Positions 23,768 through 33,172 of a stretch of DNA of 64,000 nt are shown piece by piece. A program made the translations under genes and the position numbers. The notes beneath the pieces are model-generated. The model did not search any database. It saw only the letters and a list, made by a program, of their open reading frames with translations, and was not told the DNA's origin. Source of the DNA: Rhizobium sp. Root1212. GTDB lineage: Bacteria; Pseudomonadota; Alphaproteobacteria; Rhizobiales; Rhizobiaceae. Every line of letters starts with the position of its first letter. The first letter of the stretch is position 1. The stretch spans positions 1-64,000 of the forward strand of contig NZ_LMDA01000005.1 in the NCBI RefSeq assembly GCF_001424985.1, read 5' to 3'.

Positions 23768-25954
23768 GTGACTGTTCCCGATAGCTACACTCGTGTCGCG
23801 GGCCTTGCCGTCCACCCATTGCTGCATGCCTTCGTCGAAAAGGAAGTGTTGCCCAGCGCCCGGCTCGACGCCGGCCCGTTCTGGCAGGAGCTTGCCTCGA
23901 TCATCCGCGATCTTTCGCCCAAACACCGCGAGTTGCTCGCCATCCGCGACCAGTTGCAGGAAAAGATCGACGCCTGGCACCGCCAGAACAAGGGCAAGCC
24001 GCATGACGCCGCAGCCTACGAGGCTTTCCTGCGCGAGATCGACTATCTGCGCGACCCGCCGGCGCCGGATGCCTATCAGGTCGCGACCAAGAACGTCGAT
24101 GCCGAGATCGGCACGCTCGCCGGCCCGCAGCTGGTCGTGCCGCTCTCCAACGCCCGCTATGCGCTGAACGCCGCCAATGCCCGCTGGCGCTCGCTCTACG
24201 ACGCGCTCTATGGCACCGATGTCATACCGGAAACGGACGGCGCCCGCGACGACGCCGGCCTTAACCCCGTCCGCGTCGCTGCGGTTGCCGCCCGCGTACG
24301 CGCCTTCCTCGATGAGACCGCGCCGCTCGACGGCATGAGCCATGGTGATGCGACCGGCTATCTGATCGAACGCGGCCGACTGCTGGCGATCTCCGAAAAC
24401 GGTGGCCGTTACGGCCTCAGCAACCCCGCCAAGCTCGCCGGCTTCCGCGGACCGCGGCATGCCCCGACCGCGATCCTGCTCGTCAACAACAATCTCCATA
24501 TCGAGATCGTCATCGATGCGGAAAGCGCCGTCGGCAAGGCCGACAAGGCCGGCATTTCCGACGTGATCCTCGAATCCGCCCTCTCGACCATCATGGACCT
24601 GGAAGACGCCGTGGCCGCCGTCGATGCGGAAGACAAGGTTGCCGCCTATCGCAACTGGCTCGGCCTGATGAGCGGCACGCTCACCGCCCAGATCGACAAG
24701 AACGGCACCAAGGTCGAGCGAAAGCTGACCGGCGACCGCAGCTACACGACGCCCGCCGGCGCCGAACTGACGCTGCACGGCCGCTCGCTGATGCTGGTGC
24801 GCAATGTCGGCCACCATATGTTTACCGATGCCGTGCTCGATGAAAACGGCGATGAGGTGCCGGAAGCGATCCTCGATTGCGCCATCACCGTCGCCAGCGC
24901 CGTACAGGATATCCGCGGCGACAACGCCGTGCGCAACAGCCGCACCGGCTCGATCTATGTCGTCAAGCCGAAGATGCACGGTTCGGACGAAGTCGGCCTT
25001 TCCGACCTCCTGTTCAAGCGTATCGAGGAACTGGTCGGCCTTCCCAAGTACACGATGAAGATCGGCACCATGGACGAGGAGCGCCGCACCTCGCTCAACC
25101 TCGCCGGTTGCCTGTCGCGCGTGCGCGACCGCACCTTCTTCATCAACACCGGCTTCCTCGACCGTACCGGCGACGAGATCCACACCGCCATGGAAGCGGG
25201 CCCGGTGGTGCGCAAGGGGGAAATGAAGCAGACCGCCTGGATCAAGGCCTATGAAAACAACAATGTCGATATCGGCATCGCCCGCAACCTGCCGGGCCGC
25301 GCCCAGATCGGCAAGGGCATGTGGACCGCACTCGACCGCATGGCGGACCTGGTGTCGGAAAAGATCGGCCAGCCGCGCGCCGGCGCAACCGTCGCCTGGG
25401 TGCCCTCGCCGACCGCGGCAACCTTACATGCGCTGCACTACCACGCCGTCGACGTGTCGGCCGTCCAGAGGGGCTTGAAGGGCCACGCCCGCCCCGGCAC
25501 GCTGGAAGGCCTGCTGACCCTGCCGCTCGCCACCCGCACCTATTCGGCCGCCGAGATCGCCGAAGAACTGGAAAACAATCTCCAGGGTATTCTGGGCTAT
25601 GTCGTGCGCTGGGTCGATCAAGGCGTCGGCTGCTCGACGGTTCCGGATATCCACGACATCCGGTTGATGGAAGACCGCGCGACGCTGCGTATCTCCAGCC
25701 AGCACGTCGCCAACTGGCTGCTGCACGGCCTCGTCAGCGAGACCCAGGTGCGCGACGCCATGCGCCGCATGGCCGAGCTGGTGGACCGCCAGAATGCCGG
25801 AGACAAGACCTACCAACCGATGGCCCCTGCCTTCGACGGTCCAGCCTTCAAGGCAGCCGAGGATCTGGTGTTCAAGGGCCGCTCGCAGCCCAACGGCTAC
25901 ACCGAAGCCATCCTCCACGCCCGTCGTCGCGAAGCCAAGGCGCGCAAGGACTGA
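23768..25954 (+). CDS. glcB: Malate synthase G
   Basis: The protein has 728 residues, the normal length for malate synthase G. It starts at GTG 23768 with GAGGAG eight bases upstream; the longer open frame upstream runs through the operator region and is not coding. Recognisable blocks include [16 protein letters not shown], the [15 protein letters not shown] region and the [12 protein letters not shown] region near the active site. It condenses glyoxylate with acetyl-CoA and water to malate and CoA in the cytoplasm. No glycolate oxidase genes are adjacent. Its place beside a GntR-type locus of putative ureide/sugar-type enzymes, with shared operator-like sites, suggests that the pathway yields glyoxylate. 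Confidence 0.96.
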   Translation: MTVPDSYTRVAGLAVHPLLHAFVEKEVLPSARLDAGPFWQELASIIRDLSPKHRELLAIRDQLQEKIDAWHRQNKGKPHDAAAYEAFLREIDYLRDPPAPDAYQVATKNVDAEIGTLAGPQLVVPLSNARYALNAANARWRSLYDALYGTDVIPETDGARDDAGLNPVRVAAVAARVRAFLDETAPLDGMSHGDATGYLIERGRLLAISENGGRYGLSNPAKLAGFRGPRHAPTAILLVNNNLHIEIVIDAESAVGKADKAGISDVILESALSTIMDLEDAVAAVDAEDKVAAYRNWLGLMSGTLTAQIDKNGTKVERKLTGDRSYTTPAGAELTLHGRSLMLVRNVGHHMFTDAVLDENGDEVPEAILDCAITVASAVQDIRGDNAVRNSRTGSIYVVKPKMHGSDEVGLSDLLFKRIEELVGLPKYTMKIGTMDEERRTSLNLAGCLSRVRDRTFFINTGFLDRTGDEIHTAMEAGPVVRKGEMKQTAWIKAYENNNVDIGIARNLPGRAQIGKGMWTALDRMADLVSEKIGQPRAGATVAWVPSPTAATLHALHYHAVDVSAVQRGLKGHARPGTLEGLLTLPLATRTYSAAEIAEELENNLQGILGYVVRWVDQGVGCSTVPDIHDIRLMEDRATLRISSQHVANWLLHGLVSETQVRDAMRRMAELVDRQNAGDKTYQPMAPAFDGPAFKAAEDLVFKGRSQPNGYTEAILHARRREAKARKD

Positions 25955-25996
25955 GATCATAGGATCGGCCCGCTCGAAAAGCGAACCATGACGCCA

Positions 25997-26030
25997 AAAC
26001 CCGCAGGGAAACCTGCGGGTTTTGTTTTGT
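25997..26030 (+). terminator. Rho-independent terminator after glcB
   Basis: AAACCCGCAGG (25997-26007) pairs perfectly with CCTGCGGGTTT (26012-26022) around a GAAA tetraloop and is followed by TGTTTTGT. The 11-bp stem directly after malate synthase G separates it from the Lrp-led cluster downstream. Confidence 0.85.
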
Positions 26031-26138
26031 TTGGATGGTCTTGAGACCGTGCTGGGGGCCAACGGGGACTGAGGGACACGCGCCACTTCCACGTCGCCGA
26101 ATGCCGTTTCGGCAACAAACCTCTCCCAAAGAGCCAAT

Positions 26139-26213
26139 TCCGGGACACTTTCGGAAAAATTTCCCCGATATGGCTGAAATATTGTTGACATAATTCCGTT
26201 TCGGAAATTTACT
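26139..26213 (+). promoter_or_regulatory. Promoter and repeated TTTCGGAAA elements upstream of the Lrp-type regulator
   Basis: TTGACA (26185-26190) and TTTACT (26208-26213) are 17 bases apart and form a good vegetative promoter for the gene at 26232. The spacer contains CCGTTTCGGAAATTT, and a related TTTCGGAAAAATTTCC lies about 50 bases upstream near 26150; an additional TTTCGG occurs near 26104. Lrp/AsnC proteins often bind phased, weakly palindromic AT-rich sites at their own promoter, so these repeats are likely autoregulatory and shared with the downstream operon. Confidence 0.5.
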
Positions 26214-26231
26214 CCGGGATATCAGGCCGAA

Positions 26232-26747
26232 ATGGAACCGCTTATGTCCCAGCGCTACATCATCGACGATCTGGATCGCGAGATCATCGGTTATCTCACC
26301 GAAGACGGACGCCTGTCGGCGGCAGAAATCGCCGGCCGGATCGGCAGCGTTTCGGAGCGCACGATCCGCAATCGCATCGCCGGGCTGCTGCAGGCCAAGA
26401 TGATCGTCATCGGCGCCATCCCCGATCCGGTGGCGCTCGGCCGCGACGTGCAGGTCGAGCTGATCATCGAGGTCGAGCCCGGCAAGCTGGAGGAGGTGGC
26501 CATACAGCTCGCCGAATATGACGAGATCGGCTACCTCGCCGCCACCAGCGGTTCGGCCAATCTCAGCGCCTCGCTGTTCGTCGCCGATCATGCGGCGCTT
26601 TTCGAATTCATCGACCAGGAACTGGGCAAGCTGCCGGGCGTCAAGCGTGTGACGAGTTCGGTCGTGCTCAGGCTTTACAAGGTTTTCGGCACGAGAACGA
26701 CCGCGCTCAACCGCGGCACGGACCTCGGCGGCAAGAAGAAAGGATAA
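26232..26747 (+). CDS. Lrp/AsnC-family transcriptional regulator
   Basis: The 171-residue protein has an N-terminal helix-turn-helix (DDLDREIIGYLTEDGRLSAAEIAGRI, SERTIRNRIAGLL) and a C-terminal RAM/AsnC ligand-binding domain (about residues 80-155). It lies four bases upstream of the hydantoinase-type gene and heads an operon of enzyme and transporter genes. It most likely senses an amino-acid-like or cyclic-imide-derived ligand and controls this operon. A second in-frame ATG at codon 5 could be the actual start. Confidence 0.9.
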   Translation: MEPLMSQRYIIDDLDREIIGYLTEDGRLSAAEIAGRIGSVSERTIRNRIAGLLQAKMIVIGAIPDPVALGRDVQVELIIEVEPGKLEEVAIQLAEYDEIGYLAATSGSANLSASLFVADHAALFEFIDQELGKLPGVKRVTSSVVLRLYKVFGTRTTALNRGTDLGGKKKG

Positions 26748-26750
26748 CCC

Positions 26751-28295
26751 ATGCTGCGCATTGGGGTGGATGTCGGCGGCACCAATACGGATGCGGCGTT
26801 GCTCGACGGCTCGAAGGTTCTGGCGACGGTCAAATCGTCGACCACGGCGGATGTGACCTCGGGCGTCGGCACGGCGATCCGCGCGGTTCTCGCGGAAGCC
26901 GGCATTGCAGCCGGCGCGGTCAATGCCGTGATGATCGGTACCACCCACTTTCTCAATGCCGTCGTCGAAGGCCGGCATCTGGAAAAGGTCGGTATCCTGC
27001 GTCTCTGCGGTGCCTCGACCCGCTCGCTGCCGCCGCTGATCGACTGGCCGGACAACCTGCGCGACATCGTCGACGGCGGTGCTGTCCTCGTCGATGGCGG
27101 CGTGAATTATGACGGCTCGGAAATCGCCCCGCTCGATGGCCCGGCGATCCGCGCCGCCTGCCGCGACTGGCGTGCCCGCGGCATCTCGTCCATCGCCATC
27201 TGCTCCGTTTTCGCGCTGGTCGATCCGCGCATGGAAAACGAGGCGGCCGACATCGTTGCCGAGGAAATGCCGGAGGCCGCGATCAGCCTGTCACACCGGG
27301 TCGGCCGCACCGGCCTTCTACCGCGTGAAAATGCGACGATCCTCAATGCCAGCCTGCACAAGCTTGGCCATGAGACGGTCGGAGCCTTCCGCTCGGCCTT
27401 TGCGGCGCTTGGCCTCACCTGCCCGCTTTACCTCACCCAGAACGATGGCACGCTGATGGCGGCGGATTTTTCCGAGCGCTATCCGGTCTTCACCATCGCT
27501 TCCGGCCCGACCAACTCGATGCGGGGTGCGGCCTTCCTCACTGGGCTCAGCGATGCCGCCGTCATCGATATCGGCGGCACCACCACCGACATCGGCATGC
27601 TGGTAGCCGGCTTCCCCCGCACCCGTAGCGAAGGGGCGGCCATCGGCGGCGTGCCGACCAATTTTCGCGTGCCGGATGTCTATTCCTTCGGCCTCGGCGG
27701 CGGCAGCATCGTGCGGCCGGGTGAGAAGCCGACGGTTGGTCCTGACTCGGTCGGCTTCCGCCTGCCGGAAAAGGCGATCTGCTTCGGCGGCGATACGCTG
27801 ACGGCGACCGACATCGCCGTTGCCGCCGGCCTCGTCGATCTCGGCGACCGCAGCCGCCTATCCCACATCACCCCCGAATTTGCCCGCCAGATGCTGGCGC
27901 AGATGAAGGCCAGTATCGAAACCGTGCTCGACCGCATGAAGCCGAGCGCCGAGCCGATCCCGGCCATTCTGGTCGGCGGCGGCTCTGTGCTGGTGGACGC
28001 ACTGCTCGAAGGCACCTCCGTTTCGCTGAAGCCAGATCATTTCGGCTCCGCCAATGCGATCGGGGCCGCCATCGCCCAGGTTTCCGGCGAGGTCGACAGC
28101 GTCGTCTCGCTTGAGGGCACCACCCGCGAGATCGCGCTGGAAGGCATCGTTGCCGAAGCCCGCGCCCGCGCGGTCGAAGCCGGCGCCGATGCATCGACGA
28201 TCGCCCTTGCCGAAATCGAAGAAACGCCCCTGGCCTATCTGCCGGGCAATGCCGTTCGCGTCGCCGCGAAAGTGATTGGAGAATTGCGGGCATGA
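26751..28295 (+). CDS. Hydantoinase/oxoprolinase family protein (HyuA-type)
   Basis: The 514-residue protein has the ASKHA-fold blocks of the hydantoinase A/oxoprolinase family: IGVDVGGTNTDAALLDG at the N-terminus, MIGTTHFLNAVVE, an IDIGGTTTDIGMLV phosphate loop and GGGSIVRPGEKPTVGPDS. Such proteins couple ATP hydrolysis to ring opening of hydantoins, 5-oxoproline or related lactams, usually with a HyuB partner. No HyuB gene is here; instead a DUF917 gene follows with an ATGA overlap. This shorter, single-subunit type paired with DUF917 is widespread but poorly characterised. The substrate is presumably delivered by the importer encoded downstream. Confidence 0.9.
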   Translation: MLRIGVDVGGTNTDAALLDGSKVLATVKSSTTADVTSGVGTAIRAVLAEAGIAAGAVNAVMIGTTHFLNAVVEGRHLEKVGILRLCGASTRSLPPLIDWPDNLRDIVDGGAVLVDGGVNYDGSEIAPLDGPAIRAACRDWRARGISSIAICSVFALVDPRMENEAADIVAEEMPEAAISLSHRVGRTGLLPRENATILNASLHKLGHETVGAFRSAFAALGLTCPLYLTQNDGTLMAADFSERYPVFTIASGPTNSMRGAAFLTGLSDAAVIDIGGTTTDIGMLVAGFPRTRSEGAAIGGVPTNFRVPDVYSFGLGGGSIVRPGEKPTVGPDSVGFRLPEKAICFGGDTLTATDIAVAAGLVDLGDRSRLSHITPEFARQMLAQMKASIETVLDRMKPSAEPIPAILVGGGSVLVDALLEGTSVSLKPDHFGSANAIGAAIAQVSGEVDSVVSLEGTTREIALEGIVAEARARAVEAGADASTIALAEIEETPLAYLPGNAVRVAAKVIGELRA

Positions 28296-29416
28296 AATAC
28301 TGGACGCTCACCGAAACGGATATCGACCGCATCGCCATCGGCTGCGGCATTCTCGGCACCGGCGGCGGCGGCAGCACCTATCATGGTGCGCTGCGCGCCA
28401 AGGCGCTGCTGCGTGAGGGCAAGCGCATCCGTATGGTGCGCCCGGCCGACATGGCGCCGGATGCGCAGATTATCGGCCTTGGCGGCATCGGCGCCCCGAC
28501 CGTTGGCATCGAGAAGATCGCCGAGGGCGCCGAAGGCGTACGCCTGATGCAGGCGCTGGAACATCACATGGGCCGCAAGGTCGATGCGGTTCTGGGTGAC
28601 GAAGTGGGCGGCGGCAACGGCATCGCGCCGATGCTGACGGCGGCCATGGTCGATCTGCCGGTGGTGGATGCCGACGGCATGGGCCGCGCTTTCCCGGAAG
28701 TGCAGATGACCACCTTCTTCATCCACGGCCAGGCCGTGAAGCCAGCCGGCCTTGCGGATGCCGACGGCAACGTGCTGATCATCACCGAGGCGACCACGCC
28801 GAAAATGCTGGAAAAGCTCATGCGCGCCAGCACCATCGCCATGGGCTGCACGGCACTGATGACGACCGCGCCGATGTCCGGCGAGTTCGTGCGCCGCTTC
28901 GGCGTGCCACACACGACCAGCCAGGCCTGGAGCCTCGGCGATGCGGTCATCAACGCCCGCGCCGCCAAGGAAGACCCGGTCGAGGCGATCCTCAAGCAAT
29001 CCGGCGGCGTGAGGCTGATGCGCGGCAAGGTCACCGACATCGCCCGCCGCATCTCGGCCGGCTTCAACCGCGGCACGCTGACGGTTGCCGGGCTCGATGA
29101 GGATGCCGGCCGCTCGATCGCCATCGAAATCCAGAACGAATACCTGATCGCCCGCGAAGGCGAAAAGATCATTACCATGGTCCCGGACCTGATCTGCATC
29201 GTCGATTCCGAAACCGGCCGCGCCATCGGCACGGAAGAACTGCGTTACGGCCTGCGCATCGATGTGCTCTCCATGCCGGCGCCGGTGCTGCTGCGCAGCG
29301 AGATCGCGCTGGAATCCGTTGGCCCCCGCGCTTTCGGCTATGATTTCGATTTCGTGCCGATGGGCATCAGCGCCGATGCGCCCGCCGTCCCTTACTATAC
29401 AGAAGAAGGCGCCTGA
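28292..29416 (+). CDS. DUF917-family protein
   Basis: The 374-residue protein begins KYWTLTETDIDRIAIGCGIL and contains the glycine-rich LGTGGGGSTYHG motif and the VDAVLGDEVGGGNGIAPM segment characteristic of DUF917. Its start overlaps the HyuA stop by four bases, so the two products are probably made in equal amounts and may form a complex. The family is repeatedly found next to hydantoinase/oxoprolinase-like genes; its biochemical role is unknown to me. Cytoplasmic, with no signal or membrane helices. Confidence 0.88.
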   Translation: MKYWTLTETDIDRIAIGCGILGTGGGGSTYHGALRAKALLREGKRIRMVRPADMAPDAQIIGLGGIGAPTVGIEKIAEGAEGVRLMQALEHHMGRKVDAVLGDEVGGGNGIAPMLTAAMVDLPVVDADGMGRAFPEVQMTTFFIHGQAVKPAGLADADGNVLIITEATTPKMLEKLMRASTIAMGCTALMTTAPMSGEFVRRFGVPHTTSQAWSLGDAVINARAAKEDPVEAILKQSGGVRLMRGKVTDIARRISAGFNRGTLTVAGLDEDAGRSIAIEIQNEYLIAREGEKIITMVPDLICIVDSETGRAIGTEELRYGLRIDVLSMPAPVLLRSEIALESVGPRAFGYDFDFVPMGISADAPAVPYYTEEGA

Positions 29417-29447
29417 GCGCCCGTCCAACCTCCATGGGAGAACGAAC

Positions 29448-31010
29448 ATGAATCGCCGCAATTTTCTAAAGACGACAGCGCTCGCTGCGCTTGCCACTGC
29501 CGCCACCCGCTGGAATTTCGCCATGGCGGAAGGCACCGGCAGCATTTTCACCCTCGCCTGCCCGACCAGCTTCCCCGATCTCGACCCCGCAACCTCGTTT
29601 TCCAATGACGGCGCGGTGCTCGCCAACGTGTATGAGGGCCTTGCCCGCTACATCCCGGCAACCGAAACGTCTGAGGCCAAGATCGAGCCTCTGCTCGCCA
29701 CCGGCTGGGACGTCAGCGCCGACGGCAAGACCTGGACCTTCACCCTGCGCGATGGCGTCAAGTTCCATGACGGCAGCCCGCTCACGTCGGAAGCCGTCAA
29801 GGGCTCGATCGAGCGCACCAAGAAGATCGGCGGCGGTGCTTCCTTCATCTGGGGTCCGGTGACCTCCATCGAAACGCCGGAGCCGCTTAAGGTGGTGTTC
29901 CAGCTTTCCGAACCGCAGCCGCTCGATCTGATCGCATCCGCCGGCTTCGCCGCCTGGATCTATGCCCCTTCGGTGCTGGACAAGGACAATGCCTGGTTCA
30001 ACGCCGGCAATGACGGCGGCACCGGTCCGTTCAAGATCACCCGCTACGAGCCCGGCCAGCGCGCGGTTCTCGACCGCGCCGACGGCTATTGGGGCAAGGT
30101 GCCGGAAAACGGCTTCAAGACCGTCTCCTTCGAGATCACCGAGGATTCGACCCTCGCCCAGAACATGATCGAAAGCGGCCAGGCCGACTGGACCTACAGC
30201 CTGCCCTACGAAAACCTAGAAGCGTTGAAGTCCAATCCCGACCTCAATGTCGTGGTCAATCCTTCCTTCGAAACCCTGTTTGGCCTCTACAACGTCAAGC
30301 GCAAGCCGCTCGACAAGGTGAAGGTGCGCCAGGCCCTCTCGCTCGCCTTCCCCTATGACGACGTGATCGCCGCCGGCACCAGCGGTTTCGGCACTCGCGC
30401 CAAGGGCGTCATCCCGGCCGGCATCTGGGGCCACGATGCAGACGCGCCGGTTCCGAAGACCGATCTCGAAGCCGCAAAGGCCCTGCTGGCCGAAGAAGGC
30501 ATCGAGTCCGGCCTCGAACTGACGATGACCTATTCCTCGTCGCAGGCGATCGAGGCGGTTGCCGGCGAACTCTGGAAGGCCAATCTGGAAACGCTCGGCA
30601 TCACGCTGACGCTGCAGCCGATGGCCTGGGAAGCCCAGTGGCAGCTCGCAAAGTCGAACCCGGAAGCCGCGCAGGACATCTTCGTCATGTTCTGGTGGCC
30701 GACCTTCGTCACCCCTTACGATTATCTCTTCAACCTGTTCCACAGCGAAGAAAAGCCGAACTTCAACCTCGGTTACTATTCGAACGCGGACGTAGACGCG
30801 AAGATCGACGAAGCGGCAAAGCTTTCCGGCACCGACCGCCCCCGCGCTGAAACCCTGTTCAGGGAAGCGCAGCGCAAGGTGATCGAGGACGCGGCCGCCG
30901 TGTTCATGCTCGACCAGCCGAATGTCCATATCATTCGCGCCGACATCAAGGGGTATAAGGATAATCCGGCCTACGGGCATATCACCTTCGTCAACGAACT
31001 GAGCCGGTAA
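29448..31010 (+). CDS. Dipeptide-type ABC transporter substrate-binding protein with Tat-like signal
   Basis: The 520-residue family 5 binding protein starts at ATG 29448 (GGGAGAA site upstream). The N-terminus MNRRNFLKTTALAALATAA carries a twin-arginine RRNFLK motif before the hydrophobic stretch, so Tat export is likely. The mature part has FPDLDPATSFSNDG and FTLRDGVKFHDGSPLTSEAV blocks. It follows DUF917 by 31 bases and precedes the permease genes after a gap containing palindromic repeats. It delivers the substrate of the HyuA-DUF917 pathway; the ligand is unknown. Confidence 0.92.
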   Translation: MNRRNFLKTTALAALATAATRWNFAMAEGTGSIFTLACPTSFPDLDPATSFSNDGAVLANVYEGLARYIPATETSEAKIEPLLATGWDVSADGKTWTFTLRDGVKFHDGSPLTSEAVKGSIERTKKIGGGASFIWGPVTSIETPEPLKVVFQLSEPQPLDLIASAGFAAWIYAPSVLDKDNAWFNAGNDGGTGPFKITRYEPGQRAVLDRADGYWGKVPENGFKTVSFEITEDSTLAQNMIESGQADWTYSLPYENLEALKSNPDLNVVVNPSFETLFGLYNVKRKPLDKVKVRQALSLAFPYDDVIAAGTSGFGTRAKGVIPAGIWGHDADAPVPKTDLEAAKALLAEEGIESGLELTMTYSSSQAIEAVAGELWKANLETLGITLTLQPMAWEAQWQLAKSNPEAAQDIFVMFWWPTFVTPYDYLFNLFHSEEKPNFNLGYYSNADVDAKIDEAAKLSGTDRPRAETLFREAQRKVIEDAAAVFMLDQPNVHIIRADIKGYKDNPAYGHITFVNELSR

Positions 31011-31054
31011 GACAGAGCCGATGATGTTTCTCCCTCACGTCACCCCGGCCTCCG

Positions 31055-31256
31055 GCCTTCCCTTCTCCCTCACGGGGAGAAGGTGGCGCGCAGCGCCGGA
31101 TGAGGGGGTCTATTGGCGGGTTCGGAAGTTGCCGCATCACCCCCCTCTGCCCTGTCGGGCATCTCCCCCTCAAGGGGGGAGATCGGCTGGGGTTGGCCTC
31201 TCGCTCCCGATCTCCCCCCTTGAGGGGGAGATGTCAGCGGAGCTGACGGAGGGGGG
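31055..31256. repeat. Rhizobial palindromic intergenic repeats (mosaic element)
   Basis: The gap between the binding-protein and permease genes is filled by palindromic units. One has CCTTCTCCC/GGGGAGAAGG near 31060-31084 followed by TGGCGCGCAGCGCCGGATGAGGGG. A second (about 31141-31183) has CATCTCCCCCTCAAGGGGGGAGAT. A third (about 31208-31256) is the inverse orientation, GATCTCCCCCCTTGAGGGGGAGATG. Units 2 and 3 face each other and can pair into a larger stem. Such mosaics are common between rhizobial genes. Lying inside an operon, they may differentially stabilise the upstream binding-protein mRNA. Confidence 0.8.
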
Positions 31257-31313
31257 TGCTCACGCCGCGCACAGAGTTTGCGGAAACCCCTCCCCCAACC
31301 GGCGGTCCTGCTG

Positions 31314-32336
31314 ATGGAACTCCTCCGCTACATCCTGCGCCGCATGCTGCTTTCCGCCTTCGTAGTGGTGGGCGTGACCTTTCTGGTCTTCGTCGTAGCA
31401 CAGGTCGTTCCCTCGGACCCGGCAGCGCTCTATGCCGGCCCGCGCCCCACGGCCGAACAGATCGAAAAGGCGCGTCAGGAGCTTAATCTCGACGCGCCGC
31501 TTCAGGCCCGTTTCGCCACTTTCGCCACCGCCATGGCCTCCGGCGATTTCGGCATTTCCTACAAGTCACGCCGCCTGATCGCCGAAGATTTGCGCGCCTA
31601 TCTTCCCGCCACGCTGGAGCTTGCGGTGTTCTCCACCGGCCTTGCGCTCCTGATCGGCATTCCGCTCGGTGTCGTCGCCGCCGCACACCAAGGACGATGG
31701 GCGGACAGGCTGGGAAGCTTCGGCTCGATTGCAGCCGTCGCCATGCCGACCTTCTTCCTCGCGATGATCCTGCAACTCGTCTTCGCCCAATGGCTCGGCA
31801 TCCTGCCGCTGTCCGGGCGCCTGTCGCGGGAAATTGCCATTTCCGCCCCCTTGCAGATGATCACCGGCTTCAATCTCATCGATGCGATCCTTGCCGGACG
31901 GTTCGATGTTTTCGGCGATGCGCTCGCCCATCTGATCCTGCCGGCCCTGACGCTCGCCTCCTATCCCGCCGGCGTCGCCATGCGGCTGACGCGCTCGGCG
32001 ATGATCGAAATTCTCGAACGCCGCCATATCGTCGCCGCCCGCGCGCTCGGCCTATCCGAGCCGCGCATCCTGTTCGGCCATGCGCTGCCGAATGCCATGG
32101 GGCCGGCGCTGACGGTGATCGGTCTTTCCTTTGCCTATGCCCTGACCGGCGCGGTGCTGGTCGAGATTATCTTCGCCTGGCCGGGTCTCGGCCGCTATGT
32201 CTCCGAGGCCATTCTCGCCAAGGATTTCCCCGTCATCGCCGCCGTGACCATGGTGGTGACGATCTGCTATGTCGTGATGAACCTCCTGATCGACATTGCC
32301 CAGGCCCTGGTCGACCCGCGGGTGGCGCTGTCATGA
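31314..32336 (+). CDS. Dipeptide-type ABC transporter permease (DppB-like)
   Basis: The 340-residue permease begins MELLRYILRRMLLSAFVVVGV, a typical DppB first helix, with PSDPAALYAG and the EAA loop around RHIVAARALGLSEPRILFGHALPN. The start at ATG 31314 is chosen because the residues upstream come from the repeat-rich gap; no strong ribosome site is visible. Its stop overlaps the DppC-like start (ATGA). Confidence 0.9.
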   Translation: MELLRYILRRMLLSAFVVVGVTFLVFVVAQVVPSDPAALYAGPRPTAEQIEKARQELNLDAPLQARFATFATAMASGDFGISYKSRRLIAEDLRAYLPATLELAVFSTGLALLIGIPLGVVAAAHQGRWADRLGSFGSIAAVAMPTFFLAMILQLVFAQWLGILPLSGRLSREIAISAPLQMITGFNLIDAILAGRFDVFGDALAHLILPALTLASYPAGVAMRLTRSAMIEILERRHIVAARALGLSEPRILFGHALPNAMGPALTVIGLSFAYALTGAVLVEIIFAWPGLGRYVSEAILAKDFPVIAAVTMVVTICYVVMNLLIDIAQALVDPRVALS

Positions 32337-33172
32337 AGAAACTCGTTCACCGCCTCGGCATCCCCGGCAGCATCGCGCTTGCGATCGTCACCCTCTTCGT
32401 GCTGGTCGCCATTCTCGCGCCGTGGATCGCGCCCTACCCCTTGCAGGGCGCCGGTGCGCCGAACGTCATCGCCAAGCTGCAGCCGCCCTCGGCCAGCTAC
32501 TGGCTTGGCACCGACCATCTCGGCCGCGACATCCTGAGCCGCATCATCTACGGCACCCGCGTCTCGCTGACTAACGGGCTCTTGATCGTCGCCTTCTCGC
32601 TGCTGATCGGCCTGCCGGTCGGGCTCGCCGCCGGCTATTTCGGCGGCTGGATCGACGAGGCGCTGATGCGCGGCACCGATGTCTTCCTCGCCTTTCCGGC
32701 GTTGCTGCTCGCCGTGCTGATGGCCGCCGCCCTCGGACCCGGTTTCCTCAACAGCATCATCGCCGTCGCCGTGACCTGGTGGCCGTGGTATGCGCGGCTT
32801 GCCCGCGCCGAGGTGCTGGTGCTGCGCGGGCAACCTTATGTCGAGGCTGCACGTCTCTCCGGCGTCTCGCACCCGCGTATCATCATCCGCCACATCCTGC
32901 CGGCCACGGGACGGCCGCTGACCGTACAGGCGGCGCTCGATGTCGGGCCGGCGCTTCTCACCGCCGCCGCCCTCTCCTTCCTCGGCCTCGGCATCCTGCC
33001 GCCGACTGCCGACTGGGGCCAGATGGTCGATGCCGGCCGCAAATTCTTCCCGGCCCGCTGGTGGTATTCGGCGATGCCGGGCATGACGATCTTCATCATC
33101 GCCCTGGCCTTCAGCGTGCTCGGCGATGCGCTGCGCGACCGCAAGGGAGGTGCATCCCGTGCCTCTGCTTGA
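32333..33172 (+). CDS. Dipeptide-type ABC transporter permease (DppC-like)
   Basis: This 279-residue permease has the family block WLGTDHLGRDILSRIIYGTRVS and the EAA loop around EAARLSGVSHPRIIIRHILP. ATG 32333 overlaps the DppB stop. The frame is open far upstream in the other gene, but that part is not coding. It forms the inner-membrane channel with DppB. Confidence 0.92.
   Translation: MKKLVHRLGIPGSIALAIVTLFVLVAILAPWIAPYPLQGAGAPNVIAKLQPPSASYWLGTDHLGRDILSRIIYGTRVSLTNGLLIVAFSLLIGLPVGLAAGYFGGWIDEALMRGTDVFLAFPALLLAVLMAAALGPGFLNSIIAVAVTWWPWYARLARAEVLVLRGQPYVEAARLSGVSHPRIIIRHILPATGRPLTVQAALDVGPALLTAAALSFLGLGILPPTADWGQMVDAGRKFFPARWWYSAMPGMTIFIIALAFSVLGDALRDRKGGASRASA

Noticed and set aside
23411..25183. 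590-codon open frame antisense to malate synthase G
   Set aside because: It mirrors the coding strand of glcB. Only its last 45 codons, outside glcB and behind a strong ribosome site, look real and are listed separately.
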